Origin: Shewanella japonica
Lineage (GTDB): Bacteria > Pseudomonadota > Gammaproteobacteria > Enterobacterales > Shewanellaceae
NCBI RefSeq assembly: GCF_002075795.1
Contig: NZ_CP020472.1
Location: 2,215,001 to 2,279,000, forward strand
Direction: 5' to 3'
DNA length: 64,000 nucleotides
Shown: in pieces, positions 21,090-30,550 of the stretch
Layout of the letters: the number at the start of each line of letters is the position of its first letter
How positions within the stretch are numbered: the stretch's first letter is position 1
Program-made: the position numbers and the translations under genes
The notes under the pieces: generated by a model
The model's database searches: none
What the model was told of the DNA's origin: nothing
The model's input: the letters and a program-made list of their open reading frames with translations, nothing else

Positions 21090-21118
21090 AAAAAAAGCCA
21101 GCGTATGCTGGCTTTTTT
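21090..21118 (+). terminator. Rho-independent terminator after the TonB receptor
   Basis: The stem AGCCAGC-GTAT-GCTGGCT is preceded by an A run and followed by six T residues, so it may also serve the convergent gloA gene. Confidence 0.88.
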
Positions 21119-21142
21119 ATTGGTTTTTTCTTATAAAACGAA

Positions 21143-21553
21143 TTAACCTAAACCTTCACTCATCGCTTTCTTTTGAATAAGTTCGATTTTATAACCATCT
21201 GGATCTTCAACAAATGCAATCTCTGTTGTGCCGCCAGCAACGGGACCTGGTGCTCGAGTAATTTTTCCGCCAGCAGCTTCAATTGCTTTACAGCGTTCAT
21301 AAATATCTTCTTCACCAATAGCAAGGTGGCCAAAGCCATTACCTAAGTCATAGCTATCAGTGCCCCAATTATAAGTTAATTCGATCACTGCTTGACCAGT
21401 AGACTCTTCACCAAAACCGACAAAGGCGAGGTTATATTCATATTGGGCATTTTCAGATTTTCTCAGTAATGTCATCCCCATAACCTGGGTATAAAACTCA
21501 ATACTGCGTTCAAGATTACCGACTCTTATCATGGTGTGGAGCAATTGCGACAT
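21143..21553 (-). CDS. gloA: Lactoylglutathione lyase (glyoxalase I)
   Basis: This 136-residue protein is a full-length bacterial glyoxalase [28 protein letters not shown] at the start, VIELTYNWG in the middle and [16 protein letters not shown] near the end. The metal ligands (His and Glu of each half) fall in [22 protein letters not shown] and YKIELIQ. It isomerises the methylglyoxal-glutathione hemithioacetal to S-lactoylglutathione. It is convergent with the TonB receptor and divergent from the small YnhF-like gene. Confidence 0.97.
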   Translation of the reverse strand: MSQLLHTMIRVGNLERSIEFYTQVMGMTLLRKSENAQYEYNLAFVGFGEESTGQAVIELTYNWGTDSYDLGNGFGHLAIGEEDIYERCKAIEAAGGKITRAPGPVAGGTTEIAFVEDPDGYKIELIQKKAMSEGLG

Positions 21554-21723
21554 AATAAACTCTTTGTAGTTAGTTGTTTTGTTTAGGGTAACAAATTTTA
21601 AGCCTGTTAAAAAATTGATTTAGCGTGCCATTTTACTGTTTGAGTTCACATAATTACCTCTAAAAGGTAGGAAAACTGTCTAGACACGCTAAAATTAATT
21701 TATATTCATTTGGAGACAAGATA

Positions 21724-21807
21724 ATGACAACAGAAATAAAAATGGCTCTTGGTACCTCAGTGGTAATCGTAATTTGTTTTAGTGCTTTCTTTGTTTCAAT
21801 GTTTTAA
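21724..21807 (+). CDS. 27-residue membrane protein, YnhF-like
   Basis: This 28-codon frame has a good ribosome-binding site (TTGGAGA) and is followed by a strong terminator, so it looks like a real free-standing gene. The product starts MTTEIKMALGTSVVIV and is mostly one hydrophobic helix. It closely resembles what I remember of E. coli YnhF (MSTDLKFSLVTTIIVLG): the same size, a charged N-terminus with T-D/E-L/I-K spacing, and a single transmembrane helix. In E. coli, ynhF and gloA lie in the same general region, which is mild support. Function is unknown. Confidence 0.7.
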   Translation: MTTEIKMALGTSVVIVICFSAFFVSMF

Positions 21808-21824
21808 GAGCATTATTCAAGTAG

Positions 21825-21853
21825 CCAAAAAAACCGCTTAACGCGGTTTTTTT
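21825..21853 (+). terminator. Rho-independent terminator after the 27-residue gene
   Basis: The stem AAAAAACCGC-TTAAC-GCGGTTTTTT, extended by an outer AGCCA/TGGCT pairing, ends in a T run 18 bp after the stop. It is nearly symmetrical and may also serve the convergent SDR gene. Confidence 0.9.
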
Positions 21854-21902
21854 GTGGCTGAATTTCAAGTGAGTGTTAATATTTGTGAAGAGTTTACTAA
21901 CG

Positions 21903-22853
21903 CTATAATTCCCAATTAAAAGCAGTTTGTTGTTCTGATACTGTCCACAGCTTGCTTAAAACAGATGCATCTGTAGCAAAGGATTCAAGCTTACACTCAC
22001 CAACAGGGCCAACCCAATTCCATCTTCCTGAAGGCCCATAGTATGCACGTTGCGCAATGGATTGTTCAGTTGCGCACATGACTTCAGGATAAGCACCTTG
22101 CTCGGCGGTTTGAACTAAGCCAAGTTTGACCATCACCGACCATGATGCGCGAGTAAACAGGTTTACTTTTTCGTTAATCAGTGAAGTATTTGACGCACCA
22201 GGGTGGCAAACATATACCTCAACATGCTTATTCGCGGCGGCGATTTTGTTTTGTAATTCATACGCAAACATCATCTGCGCTAATTTACTATGACAATAAG
22301 TTTTGTTTGGATGATAGTTTTTATCCCAATTCATATCATTAAACTGAATTGTTTTAAGCCCCATCTTATACCCTTCACTTGCAACAACCACAATGCGTCC
22401 TTTTGATGCTTCAATTTTGTTAAACAGTAAGCCGCACAGTAAAAAATGACCGTAATGATTTACACCCAACTGACTCTCAAAACCGTCTTTTGTGAATTCT
22501 TGTCTAGCAATCTGTGCTATGGCGCCATTACAAATGAGGGCATCTATGTTTGTTACTGTGTCAAGGATGATTTTAGCTGCACCTCGAACAGATTGAAGTT
22601 CAGCGAGATCAAGTTTGATAAAGCTGACATCGGCTTCTGAGCCAAATTCTTGCTTTAATTTTGCTATCGCAGCAGAGGATTTTTCTGGGTTACGATTAAG
22701 CATTATCACTTTAGCGCCTTTAGATAATAGTATTCTAGAAGCTTGAAATCCTGCTCCTGCATTAGCGCCTGTGATGAGATAGGTTTTACCTAAAAGTGAA
22801 CCTAACTGTGTTGGTGTCCAGCCCATAGCACCAAATGGATTGTTGTGTGACAT
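21903..22853 (-). CDS. Short-chain dehydrogenase/reductase
   Basis: This 316-residue protein has the NAD(P)-binding TGANAGAGFQ motif (about residues 30-39), the NAG-equivalent segment LICNGAIAQ, and the catalytic YCHSK (Tyr-x-x-x-Lys) near residue 184. Length and pattern resemble the retinol dehydrogenase/protochlorophyllide-reductase-like branch of SDRs. The substrate is unknown. It is divergent from an AraC-type regulator across a 287-bp gap, the common layout for a regulator and its target. Confidence 0.9.
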   Translation of the reverse strand: MSHNNPFGAMGWTPTQLGSLLGKTYLITGANAGAGFQASRILLSKGAKVIMLNRNPEKSSAAIAKLKQEFGSEADVSFIKLDLAELQSVRGAAKIILDTVTNIDALICNGAIAQIARQEFTKDGFESQLGVNHYGHFLLCGLLFNKIEASKGRIVVVASEGYKMGLKTIQFNDMNWDKNYHPNKTYCHSKLAQMMFAYELQNKIAAANKHVEVYVCHPGASNTSLINEKVNLFTRASWSVMVKLGLVQTAEQGAYPEVMCATEQSIAQRAYYGPSGRWNWVGPVGECKLESFATDASVLSKLWTVSEQQTAFNWEL

Positions 22854-23140
22854 GTGTTTCTCCTAAGGCGATGGCGTGTGCATCGTGAATAGTAAAATGA
22901 GTTTCTTGTTCATTAAGGTGTCTGTTTAATGAACTGATGAAACTACTATAACTCTCACTTTTGGCGCTAACTAGGCGATATAGTCTCTAAAATATGCCTA
23001 TTTGTATCACCTTGTTGAGTTGGCTGTTTTTCAGTGCTACTTTTGAGTTACATGAAAACAAACAAAACATGGTTTTATTTATTGTAGCTGTGGCAATTAG
23101 CAGCTCAGCGATTGTAGCTTGTGCCACTAAGAAGACATTT

Positions 23141-24031
23141 ATGAGTAAATCAGAAATTAAACGATTAATAGAAGCTAAAATCACGCAAGATGGTGTAATA
23201 GAGACTGGGATAAAAGGCGTGCAACTGTTTCGCGTGACTGAATCTATGCGCTGTGCACCTGCTGTCTACGAACCTTGCGTTATTGCGATTATTAGTGGTG
23301 CTAAACAAGCCATATTAGATGGTAAACATATAATATATGATGAAAACCGTTATATGTGTTGTCCTATATCTATGCCAGTTGAAGCAGGAACCCCAACAGC
23401 ATCACCTGATAATCCGTTATTAGGAGTGATGATATCACTAGATACAAAAACGATGACTGAACTTAGCATTGAAATGGCAGCGAGTGGGGGGCACAAAAAT
23501 AAACATAATACCGGCTCTCAAGGCTTATCTTTAGCGCGTTGGGATGACACGTTTACAGATGCGTTATTGCGTCTGTTACAACTACAAGGTAGTGAACTTG
23601 ATATTGCGGTTCTTGCTGCAAGCCGACTGAGAGAATTATATTTTGCGGTACTAAAAGGCGATGCAGGCGAAGCTGCGCGAGCAGCATTCGGAGTCGGAAA
23701 TGAGATAGCACGTTCAATCGAATACCTTTCTTCACGTTTACATGAATCTGTCACGATTGAAGAGATGGCTGAGCAGCTAGGTATGAGCCGCGCAGTGTTA
23801 CATCGAAAATTTAAGCAAGCAACTGCCATGTCGCCGATTCAATTTGTAAAAACAATGCGGTTAAATACCGCTGCAATGAAAATTGCTACAGGAATGAGTG
23901 TAAATGTTGCAGCAATGGCTGTTGGCTATCAAAGTTCTTCGCAATTTAGTCGTGAGTTTAAACGATTGTACGGACAATCACCTAAACAGTGGAGCCAAGC
24001 TACAGAGCTACCACAAGGGGCAATAGTGTAA
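23141..24031 (+). CDS. AraC-family transcriptional regulator
   Basis: The ATG at 23141 is preferred over the longer frame from 22994 because AGAAG precedes it at a usual distance and the upstream residues are hydrophobic and unlike the family. The 297-residue product has an AraC_N-type sensing domain (PF06719-like, about residues 20-180) and a C-terminal double helix-turn-helix (EEMAEQLGMSRAVLHRKFK and VAAMAVGYQSSSQFSREFKRLYG). It most likely regulates the divergent SDR gene and perhaps itself. Confidence 0.93.
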   Translation: MSKSEIKRLIEAKITQDGVIETGIKGVQLFRVTESMRCAPAVYEPCVIAIISGAKQAILDGKHIIYDENRYMCCPISMPVEAGTPTASPDNPLLGVMISLDTKTMTELSIEMAASGGHKNKHNTGSQGLSLARWDDTFTDALLRLLQLQGSELDIAVLAASRLRELYFAVLKGDAGEAARAAFGVGNEIARSIEYLSSRLHESVTIEEMAEQLGMSRAVLHRKFKQATAMSPIQFVKTMRLNTAAMKIATGMSVNVAAMAVGYQSSSQFSREFKRLYGQSPKQWSQATELPQGAIV

Positions 24032-24066
24032 TGAGTTTGATGCCTTGCTGCATCTAATCAGGAGTC

Positions 24067-24435
24067 ATGATGGAAGATAGAATACTTATCAGAGGGCTGG
24101 GTTTTATACTCCTTTTGATTGGGTTAGTGCTGTCAGCTAACCCAGAGTTAGTGAGTAATAAACCCATTCCGGACGATACGTTTAACGCTGTTGAGCGACG
24201 GATCTGGTGGGGGTTATTTATTGGTGCAGGGCTTTTGCTTCAGTTTCATTTTCAATTAACGCCATGGCAAGCGACTGTTTCTGCAACACTAACCTCACTA
24301 CTCATTGGTTTGTTAATAGCAAGGCTTATTGGCATTGTGCTTGATGGCTCTGTACCTAAGCAATGGGTCAATGTCGCGATAGAACTTGTGATGTTAGTGC
24401 CTTTAGTTTGGTGGACGATTAAAACACGAAGTTAA
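24067..24435 (+). CDS. Small integral membrane protein (possibly DUF4345-like)
   Basis: This 122-residue protein has four predicted hydrophobic segments (about residues 8-23, 47-60, 70-92 and 102-117). A weak pattern (ARLIGIVLDG in the third segment) recalls DUF4345 proteins, but this is not certain. It starts 35 bp after the AraC gene on the same strand, with AGGAG upstream of the ATG, and is probably co-transcribed with it. Confidence 0.75.
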   Translation: MMEDRILIRGLGFILLLIGLVLSANPELVSNKPIPDDTFNAVERRIWWGLFIGAGLLLQFHFQLTPWQATVSATLTSLLIGLLIARLIGIVLDGSVPKQWVNVAIELVMLVPLVWWTIKTRS

Positions 24436-24610
24436 ATAATTTATTGTAGCTGAAATAAATTAGTCACTTAAGTGCATGGAGCGGCAAGGCTAAGTTTATC
24501 TCAATGGTCCTATAACGACATAAAACAAGCGTAAACCTAAAGCTATTTTCTGCTAATAATATGAAGAGTAGCTTTCAGGTTTGAAGCTTTTATTTAATGC
24601 TAGTTAGCAC

Positions 24611-24655
24611 CATTAACTTTAGTGCTATTAACTTTAGTGCTATTAACATTAATCT
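24611..24655. repeat. 15-bp tandem repeat, three copies
   Basis: Units CATTAACTTTAGTGC, TATTAACTTTAGTGC and TATTAACATTAATCT lie end to end in the 242-bp gap between two convergent genes. No other feature is evident in that gap. Confidence 0.85.
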
Positions 24656-24677
24656 CGTTCGTTTTGCCTTATTTACT

Positions 24678-25916
24678 TTAGTCTTTATTAGCTTGAGTCC
24701 AAGTCACTTCGGCTAATTGATTAGTTGCTGTTTGATGAATAATTAGACCATTTTCTCCCATCCTCATGTGCCGTATAAGTCCTGAATAAACCCCATCCTT
24801 ACTAGGAATTTGCCAGCTTTGCATGGTTTCATTTTTAAGATCAAATCTGACTAGTGTCTCTGGTCTTTTAGCGGATTCATTAAACCAAATTGCATCATTT
24901 GCATACTCTATTGCATAAGGATGACTATATTGACCACTAGGCGTATCCCATTGTGTTATTTCCCCTGTTTTAGGGTTATACCTGCCGAGCTTTCCCATGC
25001 CTGAATTGACATAAAACACCATATCATCAGGAGTAATTGCGAGACGTCGCGTATGAGTCTGATCACCAGGCAAGCGAATTTCATCTAAAGCCATAGATTG
25101 CTTGTCTACTTTAATCAGACAGTTTGAGCCATTACATGAGACCCAAGGTGTACCTGTCGAGTCGAGTTTAATGCCATAGGGGCGAGATTTTTTACTTGGC
25201 AATGAAACAAGCTTAATGTCGCCATTTATAGGATTTAATTGGCCAATCATATTACTGTGTTGGAGGGTAAACCAAAAAATGCCGTTATCATCGAATACAC
25301 CAGTATGAGGATCGCGAGCGTTTTTGTCAGGCATGTTAAACACGGTAAACTTTTCTGTTTCGAGGTCTAAATAACCCACTGTGCCATTTTTATTCCCAAG
25401 AAACCAAGGCGTTAGATTTTTATCTAAGGATACGCTGTGGGGGAAGGTGCCTTCAGGTAGAGGGTATTCCTTCATTTCACCCGTTTTGGGATCCAGTCGC
25501 CCAAGGATATTCCCCCATTGTCCGACCCACCAAATAATGCCATCTTTTCCTTGAATTGGGTCCCTTGCTCGCTGGCCCAGTGTGGGGACTTGCCAGTAGG
25601 TAAATTGTAACTCAATGTCACCATCGACTACTGTCGAAGCACGTTTGTCATTAGGCGGGGTGTTATTGGCAAGATATTCACTAATTTGACTGGCAGAGTT
25701 AGGATCTAGTTTAACCATGGATGATATAAGTGACTGCCAATGAACTTGTGAATACCCAGCACTGCGATCAATATTGTTAATGCCATGGCAACTCGAGCAT
25801 AGCTGGTTAACTATTGATGCTTGATCATCACTTAACACCGACGTTGAGCTTAACGTTAATGTAAATAATGCAGTTAATGAAGCTAGCCGCTGTAAATTGC
25901 TTTGCTGATGTCCCAC
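24678..25916 (-). CDS. Periplasmic cytochrome c / Vgb-type beta-propeller protein
   Basis: This 412-residue protein starts with a signal peptide (cleavage near VLSDDQ). A haem c site CSSCH lies near residues 40-44, and the rest is a streptogramin-lyase-like (Vgb) propeller with repeats of the type DPKTGEMKEYPLPEGTFPHSVSLD. Vgb lyases open a lactone in group B streptogramins; environmental relatives fused to a cytochrome domain have no proven role and could be electron-transfer or binding proteins. It is transcribed alone on the minus strand. Confidence 0.85.
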   Translation of the reverse strand: MGHQQSNLQRLASLTALFTLTLSSTSVLSDDQASIVNQLCSSCHGINNIDRSAGYSQVHWQSLISSMVKLDPNSASQISEYLANNTPPNDKRASTVVDGDIELQFTYWQVPTLGQRARDPIQGKDGIIWWVGQWGNILGRLDPKTGEMKEYPLPEGTFPHSVSLDKNLTPWFLGNKNGTVGYLDLETEKFTVFNMPDKNARDPHTGVFDDNGIFWFTLQHSNMIGQLNPINGDIKLVSLPSKKSRPYGIKLDSTGTPWVSCNGSNCLIKVDKQSMALDEIRLPGDQTHTRRLAITPDDMVFYVNSGMGKLGRYNPKTGEITQWDTPSGQYSHPYAIEYANDAIWFNESAKRPETLVRFDLKNETMQSWQIPSKDGVYSGLIRHMRMGENGLIIHQTATNQLAEVTWTQANKD

Positions 25917-26118
25917 TGAAGCCTCCTAATCACATTGATTGAGTATCCACTATGCACCCAAAATGTAACTGTTTATTAAGCCAACATATTCGGTGATGGT
26001 TTAAACAATTACTAATTTACACACAGACTGATTATGATGGTCAAGTGATATTAAGTCACAGGTGCGTTATCGAGGGCGTTTGTAATAATCGTTGAGTGGA
26101 GATGAGGCTAAGGTAAGG

Positions 26119-26157
26119 CGCCTTTGAAAAGTTTAAAATACTGTTTGTTCAAAGGCG
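26119..26157. repeat. Inverted repeat downstream of the nth remnant
   Basis: Perfect 10-bp arms CGCCTTTGAA and TTCAAAGGCG are separated by 19 nt. The repeat lies about 27 bp beyond the nth remnant stop and could be the original nth transcript end, but there is no T run after it on the minus strand. Confidence 0.6.
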
Positions 26158-26183
26158 ATATAGTTGAAAGACGTTGGTAAACC

Positions 26184-26424
26184 TTAGTCTGTTTTATCTT
26201 TAAATTCGCATAAATCTTCAATAATGCAACTGCCGCAACGAGGTTTACGGGCGATACAGGTATATCTTCCATGTAAGATAAACCAGTGATGCACATCAAC
26301 TTTAAATTCAGCAGGTGTCACCTTAAGCATTTTTTCTTCTACTTGGTCGACATTTTTACCCATTGCAAACTTAGTGCGGTTTGCCATTCTGAAAATATGG
26401 GTATCAACGGCGATAGTAGGCCAG
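26184..26424 (-). pseudogene. nth: 3' fragment of endonuclease III gene (island boundary copy)
   Basis: The frame 26184-26387 encodes the last 67 residues of Nth, including the iron-sulfur cluster cysteines (CIARKPRCGSC and the following C), and differs from the intact gene's end only at the last residue (Asp for Glu). At DNA level 26191-26424 matches 31328-31561 with four mismatches that I count in 234 bp; homology stops abruptly at both ends. The rest of nth is absent. This is a remnant left when the 26.4-31.3 kb segment was placed at the 3' end of nth. Confidence 0.92.
26191..26424. repeat. Left direct repeat of the nth-flanked island
   Basis: This copy of the 3' end of nth is in the same orientation as the copy at 31328-31561 (230 of 234 positions identical). 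The two copies bracket a 4.9-kb segment, as att-like boundaries of an island do. Confidence 0.92.
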
Positions 26425-27056
26425 TCATAAGAAAATCATGGTAGATGTAAGTGCATGTTTAACTATCTAAGGCTGTTTTGCCAAAAGCGGATTTTAAGAT
26501 TACATAATGAAACTGCTCACGATGGTTTACTATTCACCAAGGTATTCATTCACGTAATTATATAAGCATTATTTTTTGCCAAAGTTGTCAAATTAGTATT
26601 CAATATTAACGCAAGTATTAAAGCTGAGATAATTAGAACTCAAATGAGGGCTCACATCGCTAAGTGAAACTTAGGCATCTATTATTTTATGGTCAATAAT
26701 GCCATTCTATGGCAACAATTTTTATTGTAAGAGCATCCAAAAATAAAATTAAATAGAAACAAATGATTCTCAGGTTTTCATACTAGGCAGACGTAAAGCA
26801 ATGTGAATTGCAGTGCTGGTCTATTTATAGATATATAGAAATAAATGAGATTGAGCAACATTAGTGTGTTAGACTGGCGCCACGTTGTTATCTATTAGCA
26901 ACAACACTCATTCGAGTCAGTTACTTGATGCTGTACGAACTACCTTGTTAGTAAATTTACAGCGTTGAAAGAGCTAATACCGACAACAATACCCACAAAT
27001 TGTTCTCTCTTTAGATTAAATTCCCGTAATTATATTCATTCCACTGAGAGTCATTT
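26425..27056. other. Non-coding left part of the island
   Basis: About 630 bp, AT-rich, with no credible reading frame. The promoter of the downstream genes is presumably here; a TGTTAGACT element near 26866 is one candidate -10 region. I see no RNA gene or repeat. Confidence 0.4.
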
Positions 27057-27719
27057 ATGCCGTTAGCAAAAACTGGAAGCAATCCGTCAACCCCTCCTTC
27101 GATATTATCGCTGGCATATGATTTACCTAATATTTGTTCTTTGGTCGGTCTTTTATCGGCGCTATTAGCATTGTACTTCGCAATGACGGGCAATTATCAA
27201 GCTGCAATGATAGGACTGATTTGGGCGGTTTTTTTTGACTGGAATGATGGCAAGATAGCACGAAAAATGAAGGGCAGAACAGCGCAACAAAGTCAGGTGG
27301 GCGCGCAAGTTGACTCACTTATTGATATTGTTAGTTTTGGCATTTGTCCCGCGGTTATTTTGCTCTCTTACGGTGACTACAGCCCGTGGCTAATCCCAGG
27401 TGCTTTTCTTATTGTTGCTGCCGGTGTTTTACGACTAAGCTATTTTAATGTTTTTGGCTTGGGTGGAAAATCTACATATCAAGGCCTAGCGTATGACAAC
27501 AATGCCATCATCCTTGTATTTGTATTTTTACTTGAAAGCTTTATAACAATCTCAGCTTTCACAGTTGTTCTTTATATCACGCTGATCGCCTTGTCAGCGT
27601 TAAATGTAGCACCAGTAATAACACCAAAGCTTAATGGTGGCGTTTGGTACTATGTGCTTGCTTTATACACGCTAGCAATAACATTAATTTATGGCTGGTT
27701 GTTACTCTCTAATCCATGA
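27057..27719 (+). CDS. CDP-alcohol phosphatidyltransferase, phosphatidylserine-synthase-like
   Basis: This 220-residue membrane protein has about six hydrophobic helices and the CDP-alcohol phosphotransferase signature: DWNDGKIAR followed by GAQVDSLID, giving the metal-binding Asp residues. The segment GAQVDSLIDIVSFG is close to the GAQFDSLADMVSFG of PssA-type phosphatidylserine synthases, though the gap between the two half-motifs is longer here (12 residues rather than 8). The family moves a phosphoalcohol from a CDP-alcohol or CDP-diacylglycerol. With a cytidylyltransferase encoded 270 bp downstream, a pathway to an unusual phospholipid or phosphodiester is plausible. It is first of five island genes in one direction. 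Confidence 0.88.
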   Translation: MPLAKTGSNPSTPPSILSLAYDLPNICSLVGLLSALLALYFAMTGNYQAAMIGLIWAVFFDWNDGKIARKMKGRTAQQSQVGAQVDSLIDIVSFGICPAVILLSYGDYSPWLIPGAFLIVAAGVLRLSYFNVFGLGGKSTYQGLAYDNNAIILVFVFLLESFITISAFTVVLYITLIALSALNVAPVITPKLNGGVWYYVLALYTLAITLIYGWLLLSNP

Positions 27720-27990
27720 CGTAAATAGTGTTAATTCTTATAGAATATCCACCTGTAGTAACAATAAATGGTGGTTAGAAGTCCACATAGCATTCTATAT
27801 TCGCTTTTTAAAAGGCTTCATTGTTATCTAACTTACTCAGCATAAGTAAAGCCCAAGCATAATGCAGCATTGGGTGAATACATACACTGACTAGAGAAAA
27901 CTCTACAAAAGAATGCATTGGTGGCGAGATATTTGACAGAGTAGCTAACGAAAATTTTTTCGCTACCTGTTTTGTGAAGGGAGCAATAAA

Positions 27991-28419
27991 ATGAAAAAAG
28001 TATATACCAGTGGTGTATTCGATTTATTTCACGTAGGGCATGTATCGGTTCTAAACAAAGCAAAAGAGTTTGGTGACTATTTGATTGTAGGCGTACATTC
28101 TGATGAAGATGTTGAGTCGTATAAACGTACACCTATTATTTCTTGTGAGCAAAGGTGTGAAATCATCAGGAACATGAAATGTGTTGATGAGGTTATTGTC
28201 GCACCACTGACCCCTAATATAGATGCTAGTTTTTACGAGTTAAATAAAATTGATATCCATGTCGCAGGCGATAACATGCAGCACATGTATGAGTTACCTC
28301 ATAAAATGGGAATAATGCGCTATGTTACAAGAAGTCCTAAGACTGACTCGAGTTCAATTATAAATAAGCTGAATAAAATCGATAAAGTCGACAAAGTTAA
28401 CAAGATCAATGTTGCTTAG
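27991..28419 (+). CDS. Cytidylyltransferase (phosphoethanolamine/glycerol-3-phosphate type)
   Basis: This 142-residue protein has the nucleotidyltransferase motif GVFDLFHVGHVSVL (HxGH, about residues 8-21), the YKRTPIIS segment (about 43-50) and RSPKTDSSSII (about 112-122) in place of the usual C-terminal T-x-GISTS loop. It should couple CTP to a phosphoalcohol, giving a CDP-alcohol. The substrate could be phosphoethanolamine, phosphocholine, glycerol-3-phosphate or something less usual. A strong ribosome-binding site (GAAGGGAG) precedes the ATG. The C-terminal tail is a Lys/Asn/Asp repeat (DKVDKVNKIN) coded by imperfect 9-bp repeats. It probably supplies the neighbouring CDP-alcohol phosphotransferase. 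Confidence 0.88.
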   Translation: MKKVYTSGVFDLFHVGHVSVLNKAKEFGDYLIVGVHSDEDVESYKRTPIISCEQRCEIIRNMKCVDEVIVAPLTPNIDASFYELNKIDIHVAGDNMQHMYELPHKMGIMRYVTRSPKTDSSSIINKLNKIDKVDKVNKINVA

Positions 28420-28658
28420 TGATTTAGTCTTTTATCTTGTTTTTATGGTTAAACAACCATTTTTAGTGCGCTCAATGAATCGAGCATGTAACAGATATTA
28501 GAACGAACTCGATAGAATTTGTTTTAGGTTTAATTTCAACATTTCATTATTTTTGAAGTTTCAAATTTCCAAATTTCTACGTTTCCAAATTTCCACCGTT
28601 TACACATGCAAGGGTGAGCTTTCCCCTTGATTACATCCCTAAATTATTGAGAGAAAAA

Positions 28659-29831
28659 ATGAGAATCGCCATCATTGGAGCCGGTAATGCTGGTTCTGCT
28701 TGTGCGTTTATGGCTGCTGAGGCAGGACATAAAGTTAGATTGTTAAAGACTTCAAATCATATTACCCATGATGAACATTTTGAAAAGATGGTCGAAAACA
28801 AAGGTATTTATTGCATCGACAATACGACAACTGGCCATTTTACCGACAGCGGTGACAATGTCGAAAAAACCTTTCAACCACTAGATATGGTCACCAGAGA
28901 GCCTAAAGAAGCGATTGAAGGTGCAGATGTAGTCATGATTTTTATTCAAACTACCTATCACCCGGTGTTAGCTGAAAGGGTCGCAAAGCACTTCCAAGAT
29001 AATCAACTGGTTATATTAATCCCTGGGTATGCAGGTAGTATTCATTATCGCAGGTTTTGCGAAAATGACCCCATATTTGCAGAAGGGGAGTCGACACCTA
29101 ATGACGCAAGGGTGGTTGAACCTGGCACAGTGAAAGTGTTGTTTAAAAACGCTAGAAATTCACTTTCTTTTTTCCCTGCGGCAAGAACGTCGCAAGGCAT
29201 GGATATTGCCGTTAATTTGTTTCCTGCCTATAACATTGACAGAAAAAAAGTGCGAAAGCACATATTCGAATCAGCACTGCATAATCCCAATATTATTGTT
29301 CATACCGTGGGGTTATATGTCATGTATCCAATGCTTGAATATTGTATCAAACATCACCCAGATGAAGTGCCATATATGTACAGAGATGCCCTTTCAACTG
29401 ATATGGCATGGCTAATGATAGAAAAACTAGATGCAGAAAAAATGGCGGTATTAAGTGCCCTTGGCTGTGAACCTATACCTTATCTAGAAGCCTGCTTATT
29501 TAGAAATGAAGAAGATTTAACACAAGATCCAAAAGAAGTATTTGAAAGCTACAAAATATCATCGCCTCCAGGACCATACAGTTTTGATAATAGATACGTA
29601 ACAGAAGATGTCCCTATGGGGTTAGTTTTACTTTCTTCGTTAGGTGAAAAGTTAGGTATTAAGATGCCAGAATGTAATCGCTTGATTGAAATGTGCGGTG
29701 GTCTTTTAGCAAGAGACTTCTTTAAAGAAGGAAGAACACTCGCTTCACTAGGGTTAGGTGACTTAACAAAAGAGGAATTATTGTCCTTTGTTGAAGGTGA
29801 AAGCATCACCCTAAATCAGAACCTTGTTTGA
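28659..29831 (+). CDS. Opine-dehydrogenase-like NAD(P)-dependent oxidoreductase
   Basis: The chosen start is ATG 28659 (MRIAIIGAGNAGSACA), because the Rossmann motif begins directly there and a GAGAG element precedes it. The 390-residue product has an N-terminal NAD(P)-binding domain and a C-terminal octopine/nopaline dehydrogenase-like helical domain (about residues 190-340, with HTVGLYVMYPMLEY near the catalytic His). Opine dehydrogenases reductively condense an amino acid with a 2-oxo acid. The gene overlaps no neighbour, but the oxygenase begins 10 bp after its stop, so they are probably co-transcribed. Substrate unknown. Confidence 0.85.
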   Translation: MRIAIIGAGNAGSACAFMAAEAGHKVRLLKTSNHITHDEHFEKMVENKGIYCIDNTTTGHFTDSGDNVEKTFQPLDMVTREPKEAIEGADVVMIFIQTTYHPVLAERVAKHFQDNQLVILIPGYAGSIHYRRFCENDPIFAEGESTPNDARVVEPGTVKVLFKNARNSLSFFPAARTSQGMDIAVNLFPAYNIDRKKVRKHIFESALHNPNIIVHTVGLYVMYPMLEYCIKHHPDEVPYMYRDALSTDMAWLMIEKLDAEKMAVLSALGCEPIPYLEACLFRNEEDLTQDPKEVFESYKISSPPGPYSFDNRYVTEDVPMGLVLLSSLGEKLGIKMPECNRLIEMCGGLLARDFFKEGRTLASLGLGDLTKEELLSFVEGESITLNQNLV

Positions 29832-29841
29832 ATTACCTATA

Positions 29842-30503
29842 ATGAGTTCTTCTAACGATAACGCCTCATTATTTGAATCTATCTCAAATAACATTGTTGA
29901 TAAGGGTTATAGCATCAGCCCTTATGCTTTACCCAAAGATTTAACCAACTTGTTATTAGAACGTATCACAATGTTATCAGAGGAGAACTATGCCCGAGCG
30001 GGTATCGGCAGGACCAAGGAACATACCATTAGTGACTCTATTCGCACAGATGAAATCTCTTGGATATCAGGTGATAGTGAGGCGAGTTGTGCATGGATAA
30101 AGTGGACAACGTCACTGCAAGACTATCTAAATAGACGATCATTTCAGGGTTTATTTTCTTTTGAAAGCCACTTCTCCCATTACGCTATTGGTGATTTCTA
30201 TAAGAAGCATAAAGACGCTTTTAAAGGAGAAAAGAATCGTGTGTTATCAGTCGTCGTATACCTTAATCAAAACTGGTCTGCAGCTGATGGTGTGAGTTGG
30301 TTATTTATGAAAATCACTTGTCAGCTATCCCAATTGTTGATAATCGTGTCGCCGCTGTAACGCCAAGTTTAGGTACTATTGTCGTATTTTTAAGTGAAGA
30401 ATTTCCACATGAAGTATTACCTGCAAAACTTGACCGCTACTCAATCGCGGGCTGGTTTTGTTTAAACAACAGCATTGCAAATAAGGCTGAGCCACTCAGT
30501 TAA
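29842..30503 (+). pseudogene. 2-oxoglutarate/Fe(II) oxygenase gene, frameshifted
   Basis: Two frames (to 30360 and from 30297) together code for a prolyl-4-hydroxylase/SM-20-like oxygenase of about 220 residues. The first half has the iron-ligand pair in KKHKDAF (His-x-Asp) and YLNQNW; the second has the distal His in EFPHEVLP and the 2-oxoglutarate-binding Arg in DRYSIAGWF. The shift falls near 30288-30293, where GATGGTGTGAG would read ADGGELVIYE if one G were added. Without this base the protein lacks the distal His and Arg and cannot be active. It could be true decay or a read error. The ATG at 29842 is preferred; a TTG at 29824 is also possible. Confidence 0.85.
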
Positions 30504-30550
30504 TATTAAGCCATGCTGAATGAATATCTATTTATGGGAGGAAGTGGTAA

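Noticed and set aside
26745..26785. Fur-box-like AATGATTCTCA upstream of the island genes
   Set aside because: Too many mismatches to a full 19-bp Fur palindrome.
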